From positions 14,513 to 75,514 of the forward strand of contig JAHEYU010000019.1 in NCBI GenBank assembly GCA_023251435.1: a DNA stretch of 61,002 nucleotides, given 5' to 3'. Position numbers and translations under genes: made by a program. This stretch comes from Bacteroidota bacterium (GTDB taxonomy: Bacteria > Bacteroidota > Bacteroidia > Bacteroidales > Prolixibacteraceae). Under the pieces are notes generated by a model. The model searched no databases and was not told the DNA's origin. It worked only from the letters and a program-made list of their open reading frames with translations. Numbering within the stretch: the stretch's first letter is position 1; every line of letters begins with the position of its first letter. Positions 10,430-20,631 of the stretch are shown piece after piece.

Positions 10430-10454
10430 CAGCCCTCACAGAAATATTTGAATT

Positions 10455-11873
10455 ATGAAACATACAAAAATCGTTGCAACGATCTCTGACAAGCGGTGCG
10501 ACCCGGAATTTATCCGTCAGCTATTTGAAGCTGGAATGAACGTGGTTAGATTAAATACTGCACACATTTCGCCAGAGACCGCAATTGAAATGATTAAAAA
10601 TGTAAGGAGCGTATCTGAAGATATCGGCATTCTTGTTGATACAAAAGGTCCTGAAATCAGGACATTGGGCATTACCGAACCAATTAATGTCATAGAAGGT
10701 GATATTATTAAAGTTAAAGGTGGCCAGGGACAATCGGATAATGAAATGTTTTTTGTCAGCTATGAAAAAATTCAACTGGAAATTCCCGTTGGCTACCAAA
10801 TATTGATTGATGATGGTGATCTTTCTCTCGATGTGATTGAACAATCAAATGAATATTTAACCTGTAGGGTTGGAAACAGCGGGCAAATTAAAAACAAAAA
10901 GAGTATCAATACTCCGGGAGTGAGCGTTGACCTGCCATCAATAAGTGAGAAAGATGTTGAGTTCATCGAATTCTCTGCAAAAAATGATGTCGATTTTATC
11001 GCCCATTCATTTGTCAGGAATAAAAAAGATGTTTTGGCCGTTCAGGATATTTTAGATAAGTATAATAGTAAGATTAAGATTATTGCCAAAATTGAGAATC
11101 TCGCCGGCGTAAATAATATTGATGAAATTCTCCAGTATGCTTATGGCATAATGGTTGCCCGCGGCGATCTCGGAATTGAGATTCCTGCAGAAAAGATACC
11201 AGGTATTCAGCGCAGATTAATCAGAAAAGCGGTGCAGCAGAAAAAACCTGTAATTATTGCTACCCAAATGTTGCACTCGATGATTGACAATCCAAGGCCA
11301 ACACGCGCCGAAGTGAGTGATGTTGCAACTGCAATTTACGATCGGACGGATGCCATTATGCTTTCAGGAGAAACAGCTTATGGAAGTTATCCGATTGAAT
11401 CGGTGAAGGTAATGTCGAAAATTGCGCTTGAAGTTGAAGCCAGCAAAGACCGGCGAAATGATTTGCCGGTTCCGCGACTCGACAACGAAACATCGGCATT
11501 CCTGGCTGAAGCTGCGGTACTTGCATCGAAAGAACTTAAGGTTAATGCGATTGTTACCGATACACTTACCGGAAAAATTGCGAGGTATATTGCGGCTTTC
11601 AGAGGAACATTACCAGTATTTGCCAAATGTCATAGCGGACGGGTAAAACGCGAATTGGCTCTTTCTTACGGAGTTTTCCCCAGCGAGATACGGTCGAAAA
11701 AGAACAAGCATAAGCTTATTGAAACTTCTTTATTGGATTTAGTTGAAAGAAATCTGATTACTGAAAAAGACACTGTGGTTTATGTTGGTGGAAATTTTGG
11801 TGTTGGCGGTGGAACTTCTTTCATTGAAATTGCTTCAGTTGAACAGATGGCACATTCGAAAATAAAGAACTAG
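10455..11873 (+). CDS. pyk: Pyruvate kinase
   Basis: A 472-residue enzyme converting PEP + ADP to pyruvate + ATP. It opens with the substrate-binding MNVVRLNTAH, has a B-domain lid after DTKGPEIRT, then KIENLAGV and ARGDLGIEIP. The signature TRAEVSDVATAIYDRTDAIMLSGETAYGSYP runs from about 275 to 307. The C-domain is of normal size, with no extra phosphotransferase-like domain. Together with the two PEPCKs 2-5 kb upstream it forms a PEP node. A very strong terminator follows. Confidence 0.96.
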   Translation: MKHTKIVATISDKRCDPEFIRQLFEAGMNVVRLNTAHISPETAIEMIKNVRSVSEDIGILVDTKGPEIRTLGITEPINVIEGDIIKVKGGQGQSDNEMFFVSYEKIQLEIPVGYQILIDDGDLSLDVIEQSNEYLTCRVGNSGQIKNKKSINTPGVSVDLPSISEKDVEFIEFSAKNDVDFIAHSFVRNKKDVLAVQDILDKYNSKIKIIAKIENLAGVNNIDEILQYAYGIMVARGDLGIEIPAEKIPGIQRRLIRKAVQQKKPVIIATQMLHSMIDNPRPTRAEVSDVATAIYDRTDAIMLSGETAYGSYPIESVKVMSKIALEVEASKDRRNDLPVPRLDNETSAFLAEAAVLASKELKVNAIVTDTLTGKIARYIAAFRGTLPVFAKCHSGRVKRELALSYGVFPSEIRSKKNKHKLIETSLLDLVERNLITEKDTVVYVGGNFGVGGGTSFIEIASVEQMAHSKIKN

Positions 11874-11880
11874 TATATAT

Positions 11881-11928
11881 AATATCCATAAAAAAGGGAG
11901 CTGTTCAGCTCCCTTTTTTATGGATATT
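11881..11928. terminator. Long bidirectional terminator between pyk and the lolA-like gene
   Basis: Near-perfect hairpin of about 22 bp: aatatccataaaaaagggag and its reverse complement around a gttc-containing loop, with oligo-A and oligo-T built into the stem. It lies between convergent genes. Confidence 0.9.
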
Positions 11929-11931
11929 ATT

Positions 11932-12582
11932 TTATCTCATGTCAACAATCTCAATCCCTTTGTATTTCGAAGGGTCAAAAACAAAGTCTGAATCTTTAAA
12001 AACTCCATCAGTTTTAAACTGACTAATAGACACCTTGTAATTATTGCCATCTTTTCCGGACATGTCAGCGCCACGAATCAACATCTTAGGTTTATCAATC
12101 ATGAGTTTAATGCTGCTGATTTCACCGGTTGGCTTTTGAGGTGTCAGATTGATGTTGTAAACCGGGACGCCGCCATCGACTGTTTCACTTACATATTTAT
12201 AATTAAAACCCCGTTCGTAAATTGTAAAAATGCGGGTAGGATCCATTAAATCATCGGTTTCTTCATCCAGATCCGAAATACTTACTTCGTTCGAATTAAC
12301 CATGTAGGTCCAGATTGTTTTACCATCGCAAGTTACCTGCAATCCCATTTGAGGAATATTCAGCTTGTATTTTTTATTCTTCAAAATAATGGTACCACTG
12401 CTCTTCTCCTGAATATTCTGAGCTTTGTTATTCATCTCAAATGAAAATTTTGCTTCGATCGAAGCAAGCGACTGGGTTGTTTTGGTAACTTTTTCAAGTA
12501 TTTCTTTTGCTTTTGCATCTTGCTGGCTATAACCGGCAACTACAAAAAAGGAAAGAATTGCAATTAAAATTATTTTTCTCAT
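11932..12582 (-). CDS. LolA-like periplasmic lipoprotein carrier
   Basis: A 216-residue exported protein with a signal peptide (about 1-19, ending AGYSQ). The mature part is the single-domain LolA/LolB beta-fold of Bacteroidota type, with an opening helix (KTTQSLASIEAKFSFEM) and a phrase such as VTCDGKTIWTYMVNSNEVSISD. LolA proteins carry lipoproteins from the inner to the outer membrane. It lies 23 bp downstream of ftsK on the same strand, an arrangement often seen in this phylum, so cotranscription is likely. Confidence 0.85.
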   Translation of the reverse strand: MRKIILIAILSFFVVAGYSQQDAKAKEILEKVTKTTQSLASIEAKFSFEMNNKAQNIQEKSSGTIILKNKKYKLNIPQMGLQVTCDGKTIWTYMVNSNEVSISDLDEETDDLMDPTRIFTIYERGFNYKYVSETVDGGVPVYNINLTPQKPTGEISSIKLMIDKPKMLIRGADMSGKDGNNYKVSISQFKTDGVFKDSDFVFDPSKYKGIEIVDMR

Positions 12583-12605
12583 TTTGTTACTTTAAAAATA
12601 TTGAT

Positions 12606-15071
12606 CTATCTCATTCCATTCAATAATTGTTCCAAACTGTATTCATCCTGAAGTAACACCTGTCTGGCCTTGCTCCCTTCGCTCGGACCAACAATGCCAG
12701 CAGCTTCGAGTTGATCCATAATTCTTCCGGCGCGATTGTAGCCGATAGAGAATTTTCGCTGAATCATTGAGGTTGACCCCTGTTGGTTGCTAACCACCAA
12801 ACGAGCTGCATCATCAAACATTTCGTCGCGATTTCTCAAGTCAACATCTCCGTTACCGCTTTCAGTCTCGCCTACATAATCAGGAAGAAGTAAGGCTGTT
12901 GCATAACCTCTCTGATCAGAAATAAATTCGCAAATACGTTCAACTTCAGGAGTATCAACAAATGCACATTGCACGCGGGTCATCGTGCTTCCGCTCGACA
13001 CAAGCATATCACCTTTTCCGATCAGCTGATTGGCGCCGGGCGTGTCCAGAATTGTTCTGGAGTCGATCATCGAGGCCACTTTAAAAGCAATTCGGGTTGG
13101 AAAGTTCGCCTTAATTACACCGGTAATAATATTAATAGACGGACGCTGGGTTGCAATTACCATGTGAATTCCCACAGCGCGCGCTAGCTGGGCGATACGT
13201 GCAATCGGCAATTCAACTTCTTTACCTGCAGTCATAATTAAATCGGCAAACTCGTCAATAATAACTACGATATATGGCAGAAACCGGTGACCTTTTTCAG
13301 GATTCAGACGGCGGCCAATAAACTTGGTATTGTATTCAATAATATTACGAACATGTGCCTTCTTCAGCAAATCGTAGCGGGAGTCCATTTCAATATTTAC
13401 TGAATTCAATGTGTTTTTAACTTTTTGAATATCAGTAATAATTGCATCTTCCTCGTCGGGCATTTTAGCTAAAAAGTGCTTTTCGAGCGACGAATAAAGA
13501 TTAAGCTCCACTTTTTTGGGATCGATCAAAACAAATTTAAGTTGCGAAGGATGTTTCTTGTATAAAAGCGAAGTGATAATCGCATTCAAACCTACCGATT
13601 TTCCTTGTCCGGTTGCACCCGCCACCAAAATATGAGGCATTTTGGTCAAATCGACCATAAAAGTTTCATTCGAAATGGTTTTCCCCAATGCGATAGGAAG
13701 TTCGAAGTTTGTTTCCTGAAATTTCTTGGAGCCAATGATCGAACGCATCGACACAATTTCAGGTTTCTGATTAGGAACTTCGATACCGATGGTACCTCTT
13801 CCGGGAATGGGCGCAATAATACGAATACCCAGCGCAGAAAGGCTCAATGCGATATCGTCTTCAAGATTTTTAATTTTTGCGATACGAATTCCAGGCGCCG
13901 GAACAATTTCATACAATGTAATTGTTGGGCCAATGGTTGCCCTGATTTTGGTAATTTCGATTTTGTAATGACGCAGCGTTTCAACAATCTTGTTCTTATT
14001 CGAAATCAGTTCTTCGTTGCTAACCTCGGCATTTCCGGAGACATGATCGTCAAGCAAATCGGGAGTCGGATATTTATAAGTTGATAAATCCAAAGTCGGG
14101 TCATAATCCTCCATCACCGGAAGGCCATGATCATCAACTTCTTCCTCTTTAATCTTGGTCACCTGAAGCTCAGGTTCTTTCAGTTTTGGTTTTTCAGTTC
14201 TGGGCTCATTACTGAAAATCATATCTTCAATACTCATTTCCACATCTTTTTGCGACAATGTATTTTCAATTTCAAAATCATCATCGTTGTCATCAGGTGA
14301 ATCAGGATTAAAAATGGCTTCAATCTTATCATCTTCATTAATCACCTTCGAGATCGATACAACTTCAGTATCCATCAACGGCGCAGTTTCTATTACTAAT
14401 TCCGGAGATTGTTCGTCGCCTAATTGTTCCGCAATTACTGGTTCTTTTTCCTTTTTTGCCAATATGCGGGTTACCCACGGAAGAAATTGGCTGAAAGTAA
14501 CTATCAGCAAGATAAAAAGTAAGAAAAGCAGTACCAACCAGGCGCCAATGGTTCCCAGAATTGAGGAAACTAAGCTGGAAAGAATAAAACCATACATTCC
14601 TCCAACATTCAGGAACTGGTTATCAGCCAAATCGGTTAAAGCAAGTCCGAGTGTAATGGAAGCCCAAAGCATCCAAACCACCGAAAACACCATTACCTTG
14701 AAAAACTTGATTTTATTGTAGCCAAACAAGTTTAACGCACCTACAAAAAACATCAGAATAAAAAATACTGACGGAAAACCAAAACCCTGATTTACAAATC
14801 GTTCACTTAAAAATGCGCCACCTTTTCCGGCAATATTCTGTACCTTTACCGAAGGATCGAACAGAAAATCACGCCAGGGCAAATCGAGTTTACTTTGATC
14901 GACTCCTCCTGAAAATACATAGGAAACAAAAGCAACTGCCATGTATCCGCTGATAATCATCAGAAAAAGTCCTAACGTATATTTGAATTGATTGCTCTTG
15001 AAAAAAAGTACAATTCCCCACGATTTAGAAGGCGTGGGCGCCTTTTCCGGTTTCTTGATTTTCTTTGCCAT
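12606..15071 (-). CDS. ftsK: DNA translocase FtsK
   Basis: An 821-residue septal DNA pump that moves chromosome termini through the closing septum and activates XerCD. The N-terminal ~200 residues hold several membrane helices. A short acidic linker (about 210-330) follows, much shorter than the E. coli linker. The motor domain has Walker A GATGQGKS near 482-490 and Walker B VVIIDEFADL near 600. The C-terminal gamma winged helix (SMIQRKFSIGYNRAGRIMDQLE) is the DNA-orientation reader. The start is supported by a TAACTTTG -7 box 20 bp upstream. Confidence 0.95.
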   Translation of the reverse strand: MAKKIKKPEKAPTPSKSWGIVLFFKSNQFKYTLGLFLMIISGYMAVAFVSYVFSGGVDQSKLDLPWRDFLFDPSVKVQNIAGKGGAFLSERFVNQGFGFPSVFFILMFFVGALNLFGYNKIKFFKVMVFSVVWMLWASITLGLALTDLADNQFLNVGGMYGFILSSLVSSILGTIGAWLVLLFLLFILLIVTFSQFLPWVTRILAKKEKEPVIAEQLGDEQSPELVIETAPLMDTEVVSISKVINEDDKIEAIFNPDSPDDNDDDFEIENTLSQKDVEMSIEDMIFSNEPRTEKPKLKEPELQVTKIKEEEVDDHGLPVMEDYDPTLDLSTYKYPTPDLLDDHVSGNAEVSNEELISNKNKIVETLRHYKIEITKIRATIGPTITLYEIVPAPGIRIAKIKNLEDDIALSLSALGIRIIAPIPGRGTIGIEVPNQKPEIVSMRSIIGSKKFQETNFELPIALGKTISNETFMVDLTKMPHILVAGATGQGKSVGLNAIITSLLYKKHPSQLKFVLIDPKKVELNLYSSLEKHFLAKMPDEEDAIITDIQKVKNTLNSVNIEMDSRYDLLKKAHVRNIIEYNTKFIGRRLNPEKGHRFLPYIVVIIDEFADLIMTAGKEVELPIARIAQLARAVGIHMVIATQRPSINIITGVIKANFPTRIAFKVASMIDSRTILDTPGANQLIGKGDMLVSSGSTMTRVQCAFVDTPEVERICEFISDQRGYATALLLPDYVGETESGNGDVDLRNRDEMFDDAARLVVSNQQGSTSMIQRKFSIGYNRAGRIMDQLEAAGIVGPSEGSKARQVLLQDEYSLEQLLNGMR

Positions 15072-15091
15072 TCGGGTTGTTAATTCGTGCG

Positions 15092-15099
15092 CAAAGTTA
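15092..15099 (-). promoter_or_regulatory. Candidate -7 box for ftsK-lolA
   Basis: Minus-strand TAACTTTG, an exact TAnnTTTG match, starting 20 bp upstream of the ftsK ATG. The rest of the 263-bp divergent spacer also holds plus-strand matches TATCTTTG (15124-15131) and TAAGTTTG (15266-15273) that could serve arcC. Confidence 0.4.
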
Positions 15100-15334
15100 A
15101 CGATTTTTGGCTATCATATATTTTATCTTTGAATCTGTGATTCACATTTATTTCAGAAAAAAAAGCAACAGGAAATATAACCCGAAATTAATATTATCTG
15201 TTTAACAGCATCCAATTCATTCGCCATATCAAGCGTTGATCATGAATATAATTCGTTCCTTTTTTTAAGTTTGTCAGAAACAGATTTCAGCCAAAATGAC
15301 TGTAAAACCTGCAAATTCAAAGACTTAACAAAGT

Positions 15335-16291
15335 ATGACAATGAAAAAAATTGCAGTTGTGGCACTGGGTGGAAATGCCTTGCTAAGAGAAAACGAAACC
15401 GGCACCATTGAACAACAGGAAACCAACACTACCGAAACCCTCGAAAACCTGATTTTTCTGATAAAAGAAGGCTTCGAATTGGTGGTAACCCACGGAAACG
15501 GGCCACAGGTTGGCAATATTCTGATGCGAAATGATGCTGGCAATCAATTGTATAACATCGCCCCGATGCCTCTGGATATTTGCGTGGCCGATTCGCAGGG
15601 TGGAATAGGCTATATGATTGAACGAATGCTGCGTAATGTGCTAAAGAAACATGGGATCCATAAAAACGTAATCACTCTGGTAACAATGGCAACCGTTGAT
15701 CCGAACGATCCGGCGTTTAAAAATCCAACCAAAGGAATCGGCAAAATATATTCGGAGCCGGAAGCAAAGAAACTTCAGGAAGAAAAAGGCTGGATTTTTA
15801 AACCTTCGTCGAAAGCAAATGGAGGCTGGCGAAGAATGGTTTCATCGCCGCAGCCTATCGACATTATTAATCAGGAAATAATTGAAAGTCTGGTAAGGCA
15901 GGGAAATATCGTAATTACTGCTGGTGGCGGCGGAATTCCGGTTTATTACGACGAAAACAATGACCTGCGCACGCTGGACGCAGTTATTGACAAGGATTTG
16001 GCTTCAGCGTTGCTGGCTTCAAAAATAAAAGCAAACGAATTTTACATCCTGACCGATGTTTCATTTATATACAGAGATTTTGGTCTCCCAACACAGGAAA
16101 AACTGGAATTTCTAAATTATACAGATACCGTAAAATATCTGGAAGCAGGTACTTTTTCGGAAGGAACAATGGCGCCAAAAATAAAAGCCTGTTTGTATTT
16201 TATAAAAAATGGCGGCGAAAAAAGTGTTATTACTGAAGCAAAAAAGCTTGAAGACAAATCGTACGGATCGAAAATTACGATGGAATACTAA
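15335..16291 (+). CDS. arcC: Carbamate kinase
   Basis: A 318-residue enzyme converting carbamoyl phosphate + ADP to carbamate + ATP. Amino-acid-kinase fold motifs: VVALGGNALLRE at the N-terminus, VVTHGNGPQVGN, PLDICVADSQGGIGYMI, ITAGGGGIPV, and AVIDKDLASALLA. Two in-frame ATG codons (15335 and 15341) are both plausible starts. It is followed by ornithine carbamoyltransferase, as in the last two steps of the arginine deiminase pathway, but no arginine deiminase or arginine/ornithine antiporter lies in this window. ATP formation from carbamoyl phosphate is the expected direction. Confidence 0.93.
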   Translation: MTMKKIAVVALGGNALLRENETGTIEQQETNTTETLENLIFLIKEGFELVVTHGNGPQVGNILMRNDAGNQLYNIAPMPLDICVADSQGGIGYMIERMLRNVLKKHGIHKNVITLVTMATVDPNDPAFKNPTKGIGKIYSEPEAKKLQEEKGWIFKPSSKANGGWRRMVSSPQPIDIINQEIIESLVRQGNIVITAGGGGIPVYYDENNDLRTLDAVIDKDLASALLASKIKANEFYILTDVSFIYRDFGLPTQEKLEFLNYTDTVKYLEAGTFSEGTMAPKIKACLYFIKNGGEKSVITEAKKLEDKSYGSKITMEY

Positions 16292-16312
16292 ACGAGTGGT
16301 CAGTAGTAGTAG

Positions 16313-16411
16313 TCAATTGTCATTAATTGCCATTTGCTTCACGTCATTTATTATAACCCAGTTGCTAATTCTTACAACAAATGACAATCGAATGACTACA
16401 AATGACAATTC
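16313..16411. repeat. Short inverted and tandem repeat cluster between arcC and argF
   Basis: Two direct copies of acaaatgacaat start at 16377 and 16398, 21 bp apart. An inverted, diverged copy (attgtcattaattgccatttg) lies at about 16315-16336. The unit looks like a dispersed intergenic repeat; I can see only these copies. Confidence 0.5.
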
Positions 16412-16456
16412 ATGACAAATCAGTTTAATTATTTAAATCTCAATACAATCAATACA

Positions 16457-17455
16457 ATGGAAATCAATCTTAAAAACAGGAACTTCCTGAAATTACTCGA
16501 TTTTAATGCGGATGAAATTTATTTCCTTCTGAATCTTTCGACAAAACTAAAAAAAGCCAAAGCTTCGGGTCTGGAAGAACAAATGCTGTGTGGAAAAAAT
16601 GTCGCATTAATCTTCGAAAAAACCTCTACAAGAACACGTTGCGCATTCGAAGTAGCAGCATTCGATCAGGGCGCACATGCTACTTATCTGGGGCCGTCAG
16701 GATCACAAATAGGTCACAAGGAATCGATAAAAGATACAGCAAGAGTTTTGGGCCGCATGTACGATGGCATCGAATACCGTGGCTACGGACAGGAAATAGT
16801 AGAAGAATTAGGCAAATATGCCGGAGTTCCGGTTTGGAACGGGCTGACTGATGAATTTCATCCGACACAAATTCTGGCCGATTTTCTGACAATGCAGGAA
16901 CATTCGGCAAAACCATTGGCTGAAATCAAATTTTGCTATTTAGGCGATGCCCGCAATAACATGGGAAATTCGCTGATGGTGGGTGCAGCGAAACTTGGGA
17001 TGGATTTCAGGGCTGCAGCTCCGTTTAGTTGCCAGCCAACTTTGGAATTGCAGCAAACATGCCGCGAAATTGCTGTCCAGACAGGAGCAAAAATTCTGAT
17101 TACCGACAATCTGGCCGAGGCTGTAAAAGACTGTGACTTTTTATATACCGACATTTGGGTTTCGATGGGCGAACCTGAATCGGCCTGGGCCGAGCGGATT
17201 AAGCTACTTCTACCCTATCAGGTAAATAAAAAAGCGATTGAACTTACCGGTAATCCAAATGTAAAATTCATGCATTGCTTACCGGCTTTCCACAACCGCG
17301 AAACAAAAATCGGGGAAGAATTGTATCAGAAATTTGGTCTTGATGGATTGGAGGTAACCGAAGAGGTTTTTGAAAGTGAGGCTTCAATCGTTTTCGATCA
17401 GGCTGAAAACCGGATGCACACAATTAAGGCGGTGATGGTGGCAACAATTGAGTAG
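16457..17455 (+). CDS. argF: Ornithine carbamoyltransferase
   Basis: A 332-residue OTC, transferring the carbamoyl group between carbamoyl phosphate and ornithine/citrulline. The start is set at [16 protein letters not shown], the family N-terminus; an in-frame ATG at 16412 would add 15 unrelated residues that fall partly in the upstream repeat. STRTR at 57-61 binds carbamoyl phosphate, and HCLP with Cys274 closes on ornithine; DEFHPTQ is also present. Overall it resembles E. coli ArgF/ArgI and catabolic ArcB rather than the N-acetyl/N-succinyl-ornithine enzymes commonly used for arginine synthesis in Bacteroidota. With arcC just upstream, a catabolic role (arcB) is likely. Confidence 0.92.
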   Translation: MEINLKNRNFLKLLDFNADEIYFLLNLSTKLKKAKASGLEEQMLCGKNVALIFEKTSTRTRCAFEVAAFDQGAHATYLGPSGSQIGHKESIKDTARVLGRMYDGIEYRGYGQEIVEELGKYAGVPVWNGLTDEFHPTQILADFLTMQEHSAKPLAEIKFCYLGDARNNMGNSLMVGAAKLGMDFRAAAPFSCQPTLELQQTCREIAVQTGAKILITDNLAEAVKDCDFLYTDIWVSMGEPESAWAERIKLLLPYQVNKKAIELTGNPNVKFMHCLPAFHNRETKIGEELYQKFGLDGLEVTEEVFESEASIVFDQAENRMHTIKAVMVATIE

Positions 17456-17497
17456 AAGTTAAGTACTTGATCGTTTTAACTATTTAAACGAATTGCT

Positions 17498-18037
17498 ATG
17501 AGAACTTTATCATTTTTATTGGGTCTCTCAATGCTGGTTTCATGTAGCCATGAAAGTGATAATGTTGATAATGAAGTTATAATCGGAGACAGTAGCAGTA
17601 ACTATGTCATTATTAAGCCAGACCCGGCAATATCAATTACTGCATCCCATTCAGATTCACTTGATTTAAATTCGGACGGAATATTTGAGATCAGGTTCAG
17701 CATTTCTCCCATTAATACGGTAACAGGAATTGGATCAAAAACTGAAATTACCACAAGGAACAAACTTCAGATTTTGCTTTCCGGAATGAATTTGCCAGAT
17801 ACTTTAAGTATTAAATCGGTTCTGACTCGTGATTCAATCTGGTCTGGTATCGATCCGTTCACAATTCTGCTTCAAAGCTATGCCTGTTATTCCTATTTTC
17901 ATTGTGTGGGCTGGGGTAATTTTCGAAACATTTCAGGCAAGTATATTGGGTATAAATTAGGAGAGAAATTTGGCTGGATATTGGTTGATAGTTCAACGTC
18001 GGAACTAAAAATTAGAGAATATACAGTCTTGAGATAA
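17498..18037 (+). CDS. Hypothetical secreted lipoprotein
   Basis: A 179-residue protein I do not recognise. It opens with a short lipoprotein signal (LLGLSMLVSC, acylated Cys16), followed by an Asp/Ser-rich linker. The mature region looks beta-rich, with alternating hydrophobic and polar residues, a phrase LDLNSDGIFEIRFSIS, and three cysteines. The LNSDGxxxI pattern resembles calcium/EF-like loops seen in surface proteins, but a single copy proves nothing. It lies 42 bp after argF and is closed by a hairpin terminator at 18130-18163. Confidence 0.7.
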   Translation: MRTLSFLLGLSMLVSCSHESDNVDNEVIIGDSSSNYVIIKPDPAISITASHSDSLDLNSDGIFEIRFSISPINTVTGIGSKTEITTRNKLQILLSGMNLPDTLSIKSVLTRDSIWSGIDPFTILLQSYACYSYFHCVGWGNFRNISGKYIGYKLGEKFGWILVDSSTSELKIREYTVLR

Positions 18038-18129
18038 AAACCTGATCCTGAATATTCCGGATTCGAAGAAAAATTTGATCGACACGATCATACAACTCGA
18101 AATGTAATCATTATCAATTTTTTATAATC

Positions 18130-18163
18130 CACAAAAGCCATCCCTTTACAGATGGCTTTTGTG
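18130..18163 (+). terminator. Intrinsic terminator after the small lipoprotein gene
   Basis: Perfect 13-bp stem cacaaaagccatc (18130-18142) / gatggcttttgtg (18151-18163), followed by a short T-rich stretch. The remaining spacer to 18357 is AT-rich; TATATTCG at 18258-18265 is a one-mismatch -7 candidate for the aconitase operon. Confidence 0.75.
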
Positions 18164-18357
18164 ATTTTAAGATGCCAGATATTTTTTGTTGGAATGAATA
18201 TTTCAACTAAACGACAACTTATGCATATATATACATACGTAATCAAATATTTTTTGATATATTCGGAAAATTTAAAAGAACAAAAGAAGGATAGTATCCG
18301 TTAAGAATGATGTTTTTTAAATTTAATTAAAAACTGAAAATACAAAAAACCAAAAGT

Positions 18358-20619
18358 ATGTTTGATCTGGATTTAATCTCTAAAAATTATCAGGAATTAA
18401 GTGCCAAGGTTGAAAAAGCCAAAAAGCACTTAAACAGGCCCTTAAGTCTGTCAGAAAAAATTCTCTACGCACATTTATTCGAAGATCAGCCCATTCAGGA
18501 TTTCAAACGGGGAATTGATTACGTTGATTTTGCCCCCGACCGCGTTGCAATGCAAGATGCCACAGCCCAAATGGCTTTGCTGCAATTCATGAATTCTGGA
18601 AAAAGCAAAACTGCAGTACCCTCAACCGTACATTGCGATCACCTCATTCAGGCCAGTAAAAACGGGTTGGCCGATTTGCAAGATGCTATTAAAATCAACA
18701 AGGAAGTGTATGATTTTCTGGAATCGGTATCCAACAAATACGGAATCGGATTCTGGAAGCCGGGAGCCGGGATTATTCATCAGGTAGTGCTTGAAAATTA
18801 TGCATTTCCCGGCGGAATGATGATCGGAACCGACTCGCATACCGTTAATGCAGGAGGTTTGGGCATGGTGGCAATTGGAGTTGGCGGTGCTGACGCCGTT
18901 GATGTGATGGCTGGAATGGCCTGGGAACTGAAGTTTCCGAAATTAATCGGAGTGAAACTTACAGGCAAATTGAATGGCTGGACTGCCCCAAAAGATGTTA
19001 TCCTGAAAGTGGCCGGAATCCTCACTGTTAAAGGTGGCACAGGCGCTATTATCGAATACTTTGGCGAAGGTGCACAATCGATTTCATGCACCGGAAAAGG
19101 AACTATCTGCAACATGGGCGCTGAAGTTGGCGCAACAACTTCGACATTTGGATACGACGAATCGATGGAACGCTACCTTCGCGCCACAGGCCGCGCAGCA
19201 GTGGCTGATTTGGCCAATGGAGTGAAAGAACATTTAACTGCCGATCCTGAAGTTTATGCCAATCCTGAAAAATATTTTGACCAACTGATCGAAATTAATC
19301 TGGATGAGCTTGAGCCGTATATTAATGGTCCATTCACCCCTGACCGCGCCACTCCAATTTCAAAAATGGCCGAAGCTGCCAAAGAAAACGGATGGCCAAC
19401 CAAAATTGAAGTGGGTTTGATTGGGTCGTGCACCAATTCATCGTACGAAGATATTTCGAGAGCAGCTTCACTGGCTCAACAGGCCGTTGATAAAAAGCTG
19501 AAATCGAAAGCTGAATTCACGATTACACCGGGTTCTGAATTGGTGCGTTTTACCATCGAACGCGATGGATTTATTGACATTTTCAATCAAATAGGCGCGA
19601 GTGTTTTTGCCAATGCCTGCGGACCGTGTATCGGCCAATGGTCGCGTCCCGGAGCCGAAAAAGGCGAAAAGAACACAATTATTCACTCGTTTAACCGCAA
19701 CTTTTCGAAACGTGCCGACGGTAATCCAAATACCCACGCATTTGTAGCTTCTCCTGAAATTGTAACAGCATTAGCCATTGCCGGCGATCTGGCATTTAAT
19801 CCATTGACCGATTATCTGACCAACGAAAATGGAGAGAAAGTAAAACTGGATATTCCGACCGGGCAGGAACTTCCTGCGAAAGGATTTGATGTTGAAGATG
19901 CCGGTTATCAGGCTCCCGCTGAAAATGGAGCGTCGGTAATTGTAAAAGTTGACCCCGAATCTTCCAGATTACAATTGCTTTATCCTTTTGCCCCATGGGA
20001 CGGAGAGAATCTGTTGGGATTAAAACTGCTGATCAAAGCCAAAGGAAAATGTACCACCGACCACATTTCGATGGCTGGCCCGTGGCTTCGTTTCCGTGGC
20101 CATCTCGACAATATTTCGAACAATATGCTGATTGGTGCGGTCAATTCATTTAACGATGCAACCAACAAAGTAAAAAATCAGATGACCGGCGAATACGGCG
20201 AAGTTCCTGCTGTTCAAAGGTATTATAAAGCTTCGGGTGTTGCTACTTTGGTGGTGGGCGACCACAATTACGGCGAAGGTTCATCGCGCGAACATGCGGC
20301 CATGGAACCCCGTCATTTGGGGGTAAAAGCGGTGATTGTAAAATCGTTCGCCCGCATTCACGAAACCAATTTGAAGAAGCAGGGAATGCTTGGTTTGACT
20401 TTCGCCAATGAAGCTGATTACGATAAAATTCAGGAAGATGATACGTTCAATTTTGTTGATCTGAAAGAATTTACTCCCGGCAAACCGTTGACTTTGGTGC
20501 TTGTTCATGCCGACCAGACCAAAGACACAATTCTGCTCAACCATACCTATAATCAACAGCAAATCGACTGGTTTAAAGCCGGATCGGCGTTAGATTTAAT
20601 TCGCAAACAAAACCTTTAA
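18358..20619 (+). CDS. acn: Aconitate hydratase, mitochondrial type
   Basis: A 753-residue aconitase isomerising citrate and isocitrate through a [4Fe-4S] cluster. The cluster ligands are Cys358 ([11 protein letters not shown]), Cys421 and Cys424 ([11 protein letters not shown]). Other signatures are [14 protein letters not shown] at about 158-171 and the swivel-domain [22 protein letters not shown]. The length and sequence match the mitochondrial aconitase subfamily rather than AcnA or AcnB of E. coli. It is first in a run acn - NADP-IDH - NAD-type IDH - citrate synthase, 12 bp before the next gene, so translation of the two is probably linked. Confidence 0.96.
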   Translation: MFDLDLISKNYQELSAKVEKAKKHLNRPLSLSEKILYAHLFEDQPIQDFKRGIDYVDFAPDRVAMQDATAQMALLQFMNSGKSKTAVPSTVHCDHLIQASKNGLADLQDAIKINKEVYDFLESVSNKYGIGFWKPGAGIIHQVVLENYAFPGGMMIGTDSHTVNAGGLGMVAIGVGGADAVDVMAGMAWELKFPKLIGVKLTGKLNGWTAPKDVILKVAGILTVKGGTGAIIEYFGEGAQSISCTGKGTICNMGAEVGATTSTFGYDESMERYLRATGRAAVADLANGVKEHLTADPEVYANPEKYFDQLIEINLDELEPYINGPFTPDRATPISKMAEAAKENGWPTKIEVGLIGSCTNSSYEDISRAASLAQQAVDKKLKSKAEFTITPGSELVRFTIERDGFIDIFNQIGASVFANACGPCIGQWSRPGAEKGEKNTIIHSFNRNFSKRADGNPNTHAFVASPEIVTALAIAGDLAFNPLTDYLTNENGEKVKLDIPTGQELPAKGFDVEDAGYQAPAENGASVIVKVDPESSRLQLLYPFAPWDGENLLGLKLLIKAKGKCTTDHISMAGPWLRFRGHLDNISNNMLIGAVNSFNDATNKVKNQMTGEYGEVPAVQRYYKASGVATLVVGDHNYGEGSSREHAAMEPRHLGVKAVIVKSFARIHETNLKKQGMLGLTFANEADYDKIQEDDTFNFVDLKEFTPGKPLTLVLVHADQTKDTILLNHTYNQQQIDWFKAGSALDLIRKQNL

Positions 20620-20631
20620 AATCCCCAAAAT

